Position numbers and translations under genes: made by a program
Notes under the pieces: generated by a model
Databases searched by the model: none
What the model was told of the DNA's origin: nothing
The model's input: the letters and a program-made list of their open reading frames with translations, nothing else
In this document: in pieces, positions 7,618 through 14,313 of the stretch
Numbering within the stretch: position 1 is the stretch's first letter
How the letters are laid out: each line of letters opens with the position of its first letter
NCBI RefSeq assembly: GCF_928381705.1
Contig: NZ_CAKMSR010000007.1
Location: forward strand, 92,051-156,050
DNA length: 64,000 nt
Direction: 5' to 3'
Source: Rothia nasimurium
GTDB taxonomy: Bacteria > Actinomycetota > Actinomycetes > Actinomycetales > Micrococcaceae

Positions 7618-9384
7618 ATGGCCACCGCGCAGACACCCGGCAGACCCACCACCGGCGGCCACACAGCCGATATCTACACGGTCAAGCCCTTCGGTCTGCT
7701 GGCAGTGATGGTGAACTGCCGCACCCTCGAAAACGCCCTGCACCTGCACGGGCACCTGCAGCAGCACCCGGCTCAGGGTCAGGTTGAGCTGGTCCCGGCA
7801 GCTCAAACCGTGCTCGTCCGCTTTGCTACCGCCGAGCACACCACCGCCTTTCTTGCTGCACCCGATCTGCCACAGGCGTCCGGCGATGTGCGCACCCACG
7901 GGCGCACCGTGACCATTCCGGTGGTCTACGACGGCCAGGACCTCGCGGACGTCGCAACCCACCTGGGCATCAGCGAGCAGGCGGTTATCTACGCCCACAC
8001 CACCGGCCACTGGTCGGTGGCTTTCGCGGGTTTTGCCCCCGGCTTCTTCTACCTGCACCGGCACGATAATGTGCTCGATGTTCCGCGACGAACCACCCCG
8101 CGCACTTCTGTGCCTGCCGGGTCGGTGGGTCTGGCCGGTGATTTTTCGGGCATCTACCCCCGCACCTCCCCCGGCGGCTGGCAGCTGATCGGTCACACCA
8201 ATGCGCCCCTCTGGGACCTCACCCAGAACCCGCCAGCCCTGCTAGAGCCGGGCATGCAGGTGCAGTTCGAGGCGGTGCGGGAGCTTATCTCTCTCGAGCA
8301 CAAGGACGCCCCCACCCACCCCGCTGAAGCTGGGCAGGCACCTGCCCGACCCGTACTTGAGGTGAAGACGCCGGGGCTGCAGACTCTCTTCCAGGACGGG
8401 GGACGAGCCGGACTAACCCATTGGGGCGTCTCCCCCTCTGGGCCTGCAGACCGGGCTGCAGCAGCTGAAGCTAACCGTCTGGTCGGCAATTCGGCTGGTG
8501 CCACCGTACTCGAAAACCTCGCTGGCGGGCTGAAGCTGACCGCCCTGACCGATGTGGAGCTAGCCCTGACTGGGGCAGATACCCCGGCGCAGATTACCGA
8601 GGACGCCCCTGAGCAGGTCACAGATCCCGCAGAAGGTTCAGTCCCGGCGGCAGAGACACCCCTGGCTGTGCCTTCCTATGCCCCCTTTGCCCTGAAGCCC
8701 GGCCAGACGCTTACCCTGGGCGCCCCGGCCCGGGGCTTACGCACCTATATCGCGGTACGCGGAGGGTTTGCCGCTAGAACCGAAGCGGCAAGCGCCTCCC
8801 GCGATACTCTGGCTAGTCTAGGCCCCGAACCTCTCACCGCGGGCGAACAGCTCTCCCTCGCCAACCCGCCCGTAGCGGTGGTGGCTGATCCCGTGCCAGC
8901 TCTGCCCTTGCCGGAGCCGGGCGCTGTATTGACAGTGCGAGCGCTGCCCGGGCCGCGTGAGGACTGGTTTACCCCCGAGTCTCTGGACCGCTTCACCGAG
9001 GTGACTTGGGAAGTCTCCCAGTCCAGTGACCGTATCGGGGTCAGGCTGATTTTGGCTGACGCTGCACAGGAAGCCCCGCTGGGGCAGGACGTCCTGAGCA
9101 CCCCCGCCGACGGGCCCGTAGCCCCCCAGCCCACCGACGTCCTCACCCGGGCCGTGCCCCGGGAGCTGCCCAGTGAGGGCATGGTGGCGGGGGCAGTCCA
9201 GGTGCCGCCGAGTGGTGAGCCCGTGGTCTTCCTGGCCGACCACCCGGTCACCGGCGGCTACCCCGTGATTGCCACGGTTCACCCGGCTGACCTGCGCCTG
9301 CTGGCCCAGGCCCCGCCCGGCGCCCGCCTGCGCTTCACCCTGCTAACCCCACCCCAGACCACCCCTACCTCGACCGAAAAGTGA
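7618..9384 (+). CDS. 5-oxoprolinase subunits B and C fused
   Basis: This 588-residue fusion holds PxpB (KipI-like, roughly residues 15-225, with GFAPGFFYL and PRRTTPRTSVPAGSVGLAG) followed by PxpC (KipA-like, from about 255, with TLFQDGGRAG, THWGVSPSGPADRAA and later FLADHPVTGGYPVIA). The ATG at 7618 has AGAGGGG just upstream. An earlier GTG at 7534 is rejected because it is eight bases from the operator and adds a low-complexity extension. The stop overlaps the start of the biotin carboxylase gene by four bases, so the two are translationally coupled. Fused B/C subunits are common in actinobacteria. The allophanate-hydrolase-like alternative is unlikely with pxpA adjacent. Confidence 0.9.
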   Translation: MATAQTPGRPTTGGHTADIYTVKPFGLLAVMVNCRTLENALHLHGHLQQHPAQGQVELVPAAQTVLVRFATAEHTTAFLAAPDLPQASGDVRTHGRTVTIPVVYDGQDLADVATHLGISEQAVIYAHTTGHWSVAFAGFAPGFFYLHRHDNVLDVPRRTTPRTSVPAGSVGLAGDFSGIYPRTSPGGWQLIGHTNAPLWDLTQNPPALLEPGMQVQFEAVRELISLEHKDAPTHPAEAGQAPARPVLEVKTPGLQTLFQDGGRAGLTHWGVSPSGPADRAAAAEANRLVGNSAGATVLENLAGGLKLTALTDVELALTGADTPAQITEDAPEQVTDPAEGSVPAAETPLAVPSYAPFALKPGQTLTLGAPARGLRTYIAVRGGFAARTEAASASRDTLASLGPEPLTAGEQLSLANPPVAVVADPVPALPLPEPGAVLTVRALPGPREDWFTPESLDRFTEVTWEVSQSSDRIGVRLILADAAQEAPLGQDVLSTPADGPVAPQPTDVLTRAVPRELPSEGMVAGAVQVPPSGEPVVFLADHPVTGGYPVIATVHPADLRLLAQAPPGARLRFTLLTPPQTTPTSTEK

Positions 9385-11147
9385 GCCCCCGCATGCGTAA
9401 AGTTCTCGTTGCCAACCGTGGCGAAATTGCCGTCCGTATTATTGGCGCCTGCGCCGCCCAGGGTATCGCGTCGGTAGCGGTTTACGCCGATTCGGACGCC
9501 GAGGCCCTGCACACCGCCCTGGCCGATGAGGCCTACGCCCTGGAGGGCACCGGCCCGGCCGAAACCTACCTGGATATGGAGAAAGTACTGGCCATTGCGG
9601 TGACCTCGGGGGCTACCGACGTTCACCCCGGCTACGGTTTTTTGGCGGAGAACGCTGACTTTGCCCGGGCGGTCATGGCAGCCGGTCTGACCTGGATTGG
9701 CCCCGCCCCCGAGACCATCGAGGCCCTGGGTGACAAGGTCAAGGCCCGCGAACTGGCTCAGTCGGTGGGCGCCCCGCTGGCGCCGGGGTCGGACGGCCCC
9801 GTGGCCTCCCCCGAGGAGGCCCGCGCCTTTGCCCAGGAGCACGGCCTGCCCTCTATTATTAAGGCCGCCCACGGTGGCGGCGGGCGCGGTATGCGCATTG
9901 TGCGGGAGCTGGGCGAGGTTGAGGACGCCTTCGTCGCAGCTTCGCGCGAGGCTGTGGCTGCTTTCGGTAACGGGGAGTGCTTCATTGAGCGCTTCCTAGA
10001 GAAGCCCCGCCATGTGGAAGCCCAGGTGGCTGCGGATTCCCACGGGAATGTGGTGGTAGTTGGAACCCGCGACTGCTCCCTGCAGCGTCGTAACCAGAAG
10101 CTGGTGGAGGAGGCTCCCGCTCCCTTCCTCACAAATGAGCAGCGGGCCCAGATTGAGCGGGCGTCCGCTGAGATTTTCCGGGCCGCCGGGTATGTGGGTG
10201 TAGGCACCGCCGAGTTTATGGTGGCCCTCGACGGCACGATTTCCTTCCTTGAGGTCAACACCCGCATTCAGGTGGAGCACCCGGTCACCGAGGAGGTCAC
10301 CGGCGTTGACCTGGTAGCCCTGCAGCTCGATATTGCGGCGGGCAAGCCCCTGCCCTTTACTGAGACTCCCGAGCCGGTCGGTCACGCCTTTGAGTTCCGT
10401 ATCAATGCCGAGGACCCGGCGCGGGGCTTCCTGCCTGCCGCCGGCCGCATTGAGTCCATGACCATACCCTCTGGCCCCGGGATTCGCTGGGACGCCGGGG
10501 TACGCCCCGGTTCTGTAGTCAGCGGGGAGTTCGATTCCATGCTGGCCAAGCTGATTGTCACCGGCCCGACCCGCGAGGTGGCCCTGCGCAGGGCCCGCTT
10601 TGCCCTGGCCCAGATGGATATTGCCGGGGTGGCGACCGTGCTGCCCTTTGACCGGCAGGTGCTTGAGGCCCCGGCCTTTACCGCCGAGAGCGGCGACTTT
10701 GGGGTCTACACGACCTGGATCGAGGATTCTTTCCTGGCGTCCGAACCTGCCCAGGGCTACCGCCAGCCCCTGCTGCCGGTGGGTGCCAGTGTCTTCCCGG
10801 GCACCGGCGTCACCCGCTTCACCCTGGAGATTGACGGCACCCCGCACAGGGTGGGTCTGCCCGATTCGGTGTTTGCTTCTTTGAGGTCGGGTGCGGACGC
10901 CGTCGCCCCCACCAGCGGGCAGGGGCAGGCGGGTGCCGGTCAGGTACTGGCACCCATGGGCGGGGCCCTGCTTAACTACACGGTTGCCGTGGGCGATGAG
11001 GTAGCCGCCGGCGACCAGGTGGCCTTGATGGAGGCCATGAAGACCGAGGTTCCGGTGCTGGCAGAAACCGCTGGTACCGTGGCTGACCTCCCCGCCCAGG
11101 CAGGCGAGCGCCTGACCGCGGGCCAGGTGCTGGTGGTCTTCGAATAA
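9381..11147 (+). CDS. Biotin carboxylase fused to biotin carboxyl carrier domain
   Basis: This 588-residue protein starts like AccC (KVLVANRGEIAVRII). It has the ATP-grasp glycine loop HGGGGRGMR near residue 165 and the catalytic EVNTRIQVEHPVTE near 290. The C-terminal biotinyl domain carries EAMKTE with the biotin lysine near residue 553 (the usual motif is EAMKM). The start is GTG 9381, which overlaps the pxpBC stop, or ATG 9393. No carboxyltransferase gene is nearby. Biotin carboxylase genes often cluster with pxpABC, so it may serve oxoproline metabolism, or supply the cell's acyl-CoA carboxylase. The substrate cannot be told from sequence. Confidence 0.88.
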   Translation: MSPRMRKVLVANRGEIAVRIIGACAAQGIASVAVYADSDAEALHTALADEAYALEGTGPAETYLDMEKVLAIAVTSGATDVHPGYGFLAENADFARAVMAAGLTWIGPAPETIEALGDKVKARELAQSVGAPLAPGSDGPVASPEEARAFAQEHGLPSIIKAAHGGGGRGMRIVRELGEVEDAFVAASREAVAAFGNGECFIERFLEKPRHVEAQVAADSHGNVVVVGTRDCSLQRRNQKLVEEAPAPFLTNEQRAQIERASAEIFRAAGYVGVGTAEFMVALDGTISFLEVNTRIQVEHPVTEEVTGVDLVALQLDIAAGKPLPFTETPEPVGHAFEFRINAEDPARGFLPAAGRIESMTIPSGPGIRWDAGVRPGSVVSGEFDSMLAKLIVTGPTREVALRRARFALAQMDIAGVATVLPFDRQVLEAPAFTAESGDFGVYTTWIEDSFLASEPAQGYRQPLLPVGASVFPGTGVTRFTLEIDGTPHRVGLPDSVFASLRSGADAVAPTSGQGQAGAGQVLAPMGGALLNYTVAVGDEVAAGDQVALMEAMKTEVPVLAETAGTVADLPAQAGERLTAGQVLVVFE

Positions 11148-11154
11148 AAGAAGT

Positions 11155-11186
11155 CCCCGCATTCGCGAGCGAATGCGGGGATTTAT
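11155..11186 (+). terminator. Terminator of the pxp operon
   Basis: CCCCGCATTCG and CGAATGCGGGG form an 11-bp perfect stem with loop CGAG, followed by a loose ATTTAT tract, eight bases after the stop codon. Confidence 0.8.
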
Positions 11187-11323
11187 ACTTCATTCAAAAA
11201 TACCTGGGTCACTTTCATAACCAACATAGCAAGTTGGCGGCCCGGTTTCTGATTAAAGCCTACGCGCGCGCAACAGGAGAATCAATAGAACATATTTTCT
11301 AAAATGCAGGTTACTATCTATAC

Positions 11324-12133
11324 ATGACCTACCCTTTTGAAGCTCATATGGCTCCTGCCCGATTTGCTTCCTACGCTTCATGGAGCCCAAATAGAGAGGC
11401 ACAGAGAGCACTTTATCTGTGGAATATCGAGTTAGCCCAGGCCCTCAATACGACGCTAGGTCACGTCGAAGTTTTTTTGAGACACGCTATCGATACTCAA
11501 CTGCGCACCTGGAATTCACAGCAACCATATTTAGATCCCATGCCTGAAGTTCACCCTCGTGACCCCAGGTATCGGTACGGTGGAGCGAGCGAAGAGTGGT
11601 TAAAGCACCCCGCCAAAGAATTAGCCACACTTATCATTACAGGCCGAGGTAGAAAAACCTCCCCTTACGACACGGCCTACCAGCGAGCTATTGCTGACCA
11701 AAGTAACCGGATTGCTACCCACCCCAGATACGGTCACACGGTTAACTATGACGACATTCTTGCTCATACAACCCTGGGACTTTGGGGGCGCCTTTTACCC
11801 GATGCGAGATATAGAACTGACCCTTCTAATCCAAGGCATCTGAGCCGCGACAAGCAGAGAATACGCGATGCACAGATTAAACTCTGGAATGAAAGTATCA
11901 AAAACGCCTTTCCCCACCAGAACGCCTATCCGTATCTCATCTCCCATCGAGTCAACCAAGTAAGTACTGCTCGAAACCGCATAGCTCATCAAGAAAGCCT
12001 GCTCAACGTCGATGTTAAGAAGGTTTTTCGCTCCGCTGTCCGCCTTACTCAGGCTATCGACCCAGCCCTTGGAAGCTGGGTAGCTGGCACTTCTCGCGTT
12101 ATGCAGGTCTACGCTAAAAAACCCTATGGATAG
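11324..12133 (+). CDS. Abi-like protein with HEPN motif
   Basis: This 269-residue protein looks like the actinobacterial Abi-like family: LYLWNIELAQALNTTLGHVEVFLRHAID near the start and a C-terminal RNRIAHQE at about residues 217-224. RNRIAH fits the R-x4-H signature of HEPN ribonucleases, which often act as toxins or abortive-infection proteins. It stands alone between the pxp terminator and gntR with no visible antitoxin. The gene and its upstream 140 bases are more A/T-rich than the flanks, which suggests transfer. There is no Shine-Dalgarno sequence, and TATCTA directly before the ATG suggests a leaderless mRNA. A defence role is inferred from family only. Confidence 0.75.
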   Translation: MTYPFEAHMAPARFASYASWSPNREAQRALYLWNIELAQALNTTLGHVEVFLRHAIDTQLRTWNSQQPYLDPMPEVHPRDPRYRYGGASEEWLKHPAKELATLIITGRGRKTSPYDTAYQRAIADQSNRIATHPRYGHTVNYDDILAHTTLGLWGRLLPDARYRTDPSNPRHLSRDKQRIRDAQIKLWNESIKNAFPHQNAYPYLISHRVNQVSTARNRIAHQESLLNVDVKKVFRSAVRLTQAIDPALGSWVAGTSRVMQVYAKKPYG

Positions 12134-12200
12134 CACCCTGTTCCCAGGAGCGGGGTTTATTGCTTAACTACCAGAGACGCCTGCTCGGTAAAATGAAACT

Positions 12201-12896
12201 GTGACTTCCCTAGCCCCTGAACCCCTGCCGTCCGCGTCCCTTGATGAGATAGCCCGCAAGCGCCCCGCCGAGTTGCGGGCGTCCGAGTGGGCTGTGTATG
12301 CCCTGCGAACCGCCATGGATGCGGGTGTTCTCACCCCCGGCACCCAGCTCACGGAAGAAGCACTGGCCGCCACCCTGGATGTCTCCCGCAACACCCTGCG
12401 CCAGGCCTTCACCGAGCTTGAGGGGCAGAACCTGGTGCAGCGCATCCCCCACCGCGGGGTTTTTGTGGCCCGGCCCGACAGCACGCAAGTGCGAGAGCTT
12501 TTTATTGAGCGGTGGGCGGTGCAGGCGGCCGCCCTTGACCTGGCTCCTGCTGGGGAGAATAAGGACGCCCGGGCCGCCCTCGCGCGTGCAAGAGCGGCCC
12601 GGGATGCGGGGTCGGTGGACGGTATGGCCAACGCCAACCAGGATTTTCACCGGGCCCTGGTTGCGGCTGCCGGGTCAGAGCGGCTAAGCCGCACCATGTC
12701 ACGGTTGCTTGCCGAGATGCGCCTGCTCTTTTTTGAGTACACCCAGGACGGGGGCTTCCACGCTCCCTACGTTGAAATGAACGCCCACCTGCTCGATCTG
12801 GTCGAGCACGGTGAGCGGACCGCCGCCCACGAGGCCTTACGCAGTTACCTGGTGGCCTCGCGGGATAAGTTTTTGCAGCGGCAGGCGGATTCCTAG
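12201..12896 (+). CDS. GntR-family regulator, FadR/FCD subgroup
   Basis: This 231-residue regulator has an N-terminal winged helix (GTQLTEEALAATLDVSRNTLRQAF, then LVQRIPHRGVFVA) and a C-terminal all-helical FCD ligand-binding domain with conserved histidines. The GTG start lacks a ribosome site. TAAAAT six bases upstream suggests a leaderless transcript. It lies between the pxp operon and the divergent YcsG-like transporter, and its stop overlaps the transporter's stop through a shared CTAG. Two copies of ATTGTTGAACAAT in front of these genes are likely its operators, with 5-oxoproline or a related compound as the probable effector. This parallels KipR at the end of the Bacillus ycsF-kipIA operon, although KipR is of a different family. 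Confidence 0.85.
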   Translation: MTSLAPEPLPSASLDEIARKRPAELRASEWAVYALRTAMDAGVLTPGTQLTEEALAATLDVSRNTLRQAFTELEGQNLVQRIPHRGVFVARPDSTQVRELFIERWAVQAAALDLAPAGENKDARAALARARAARDAGSVDGMANANQDFHRALVAAAGSERLSRTMSRLLAEMRLLFFEYTQDGGFHAPYVEMNAHLLDLVEHGERTAAHEALRSYLVASRDKFLQRQADS

Positions 12897-14128
12897 CCAG
12901 CCCAGAGGGCGGCGATACCGCTGAGGGACTTGTAGCCCAGGTAGATGGTCAGCAGCCAGGAGATCCAGCCAATTACGATGAGCCAGACGGGGTAGCGGTA
13001 GCCGCCCAGCAGGGTTTTGGCGCGGAAGGTCGCTACGAAGAGAAGCACCGCAAAACCTACCGGCAGGATGAGGCCGTTGACGGCACCAGCCACGATCAGC
13101 AGGGTGGCGGGGGCCTTGCCCGCAACGATGAAGACGACAGTTGAGACGACGATGAAGCCGATGGTCAGGGCATTCTTGACGGTTACGGAAGTCTTAGCGG
13201 TGGTTAGGAAGGACACCGAGGTAAAGGCCGCACCGATGACGGACGAGATTGCTGCGCCCCAGAGAATCAGACCGAAGAGGCGGGTTCCAATTTCACCGGC
13301 GGCGATGCCGAAGGCCTGACCGGCGATGGACTTGTCGGTATCGAGGGCTACGCCGGTAGCGACCACGCCCAGAATGGCGAGGAAAAGTAGGAAGCGCATG
13401 ATGCCGGTGATGACGATGCCGGTGACGGATGAGCGGGAGATGTCCTTGACGTACTCGGGGCCGTGGATACCGGCGTCCAGCATGCGGTGGGCACCGGCGT
13501 AGGTGATGTAACCGCCCACGGTGCCGCCGACCAGGGTGGTGATGACGGTGAAGTTCACTTCACTGGGAATAACGGTGTTCTTGAGGGCCTCACCGACGGG
13601 TGGGTTGGAGACAATCGCGACGTAGAGGGTTGCCAGAATCATGACGGCGCCGAGGACGACGACGATGCGGTCCAGGGCGACGCCGGCTCGCTTGGAAAGG
13701 AAGACACCGATAGCGAGGGCGGCGGTGATGATGCCGCCGGTGGTGGCGTCCATGCCGAGCATGGAGTTGAGGCCCAGGCCGCCACCGGCGACGTTACCGA
13801 CGTTGAAGACGAAGCCGCCGAGGGCTACCAGGATAGCGAGGAAGATGCCGAGGCCAGGAAGGACGGAGTTGGCAAGTTCCTGGGCTTTCATGCCGGAGAC
13901 GCCAATAACGCGCCAGACATTGAGCTGCACGGCGATGTCGATGAGGATCGATACCAGAATCGCGAAGGCGAAGGCTGCGCCCATCTGGTAGGTGAACTGG
14001 CCGGTCTGGGTGATGAAGCCGGGGCCGATGGCGCTGGTGGCCATGAGGAAGAGGGAGCCGAGCAGAGCTGTACGGCGCCCCTTGGCGGCCTGGTCTTTGG
14101 GGGTGATCAGGGCGTTTGCGTCTGCCAT
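12893..14128 (-). CDS. NRAMP-family transporter, YcsG-like
   Basis: This 411-residue membrane protein has about eleven predicted helices, and its opening LFLMATSAIGPGFITQTGQFT is typical of the YcsG branch of the NRAMP family. Bacillus ycsG sits with ycsF (pxpA) and kipIA (pxpBC), so this is more likely an uptake protein for 5-oxoproline or a similar acid than a metal transporter. The usual NRAMP helix-1 metal motif DPGN is absent (AIGPGFITQ instead). The ATG at 14128 follows AAGGAGAG. An upstream extension to 14266 would run through the operator and is rejected. Confidence 0.82.
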   Translation of the reverse strand: MADANALITPKDQAAKGRRTALLGSLFLMATSAIGPGFITQTGQFTYQMGAAFAFAILVSILIDIAVQLNVWRVIGVSGMKAQELANSVLPGLGIFLAILVALGGFVFNVGNVAGGGLGLNSMLGMDATTGGIITAALAIGVFLSKRAGVALDRIVVVLGAVMILATLYVAIVSNPPVGEALKNTVIPSEVNFTVITTLVGGTVGGYITYAGAHRMLDAGIHGPEYVKDISRSSVTGIVITGIMRFLLFLAILGVVATGVALDTDKSIAGQAFGIAAGEIGTRLFGLILWGAAISSVIGAAFTSVSFLTTAKTSVTVKNALTIGFIVVSTVVFIVAGKAPATLLIVAGAVNGLILPVGFAVLLFVATFRAKTLLGGYRYPVWLIVIGWISWLLTIYLGYKSLSGIAALWAG

Positions 14129-14200
14129 GTCTCTCCTTGGGGTGCGGGCACGCGACGGGGGCGTCATAATGCGTGCTAGGTCATAGACATAGATTACACA

Positions 14201-14213
14201 ATTGTTGAACAAT
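14201..14213. promoter_or_regulatory. ATTGTTGAACAAT operator in the transporter promoter
   Basis: Second perfect copy of the palindrome seen at 7514. On the minus strand it sits between a possible TTGCGA (-35) and TAATCT (-10), where a bound repressor would block RNA polymerase. It is about 75 bases before the transporter start. Confidence 0.7.
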
Positions 14214-14245
14214 CGCAAGAGGAGAGCTCGCGCACGTGCCATCGT

Positions 14246-14290
14246 AAAAGTGCAACTGCCCGTCACTTAGTGAAGGGCAGTTGCACTTTT
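14246..14290 (-). terminator. Terminator after the wall-anchored repeat protein
   Basis: AAAAGTGCAACTGCCC (14246-14261) pairs perfectly with GGGCAGTTGCACTTTT (14275-14290), and most of the loop also pairs. It lies 24 bases past the stop of the leftward gene at 14314 and works on either strand. The same AAAAGTGCAACT start appears in the terminator at 23527-23584 at the other end of this locus. Confidence 0.9.
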
Positions 14291-14313
14291 AAGGGGGCGG
14301 GTTCAGCAGGGGG

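Noticed and set aside
13463..14179. 238-codon rightward frame opposite the transporter
   Set aside because: It is antisense to a well-supported membrane protein, and the protein is an artefact of reversed codons rich in Gly, Asp and Glu.
14129..14266. Upstream extension of the YcsG-like transporter
   Set aside because: It would translate through the operator and promoter. The ATG at 14128 has AAGGAGAG.
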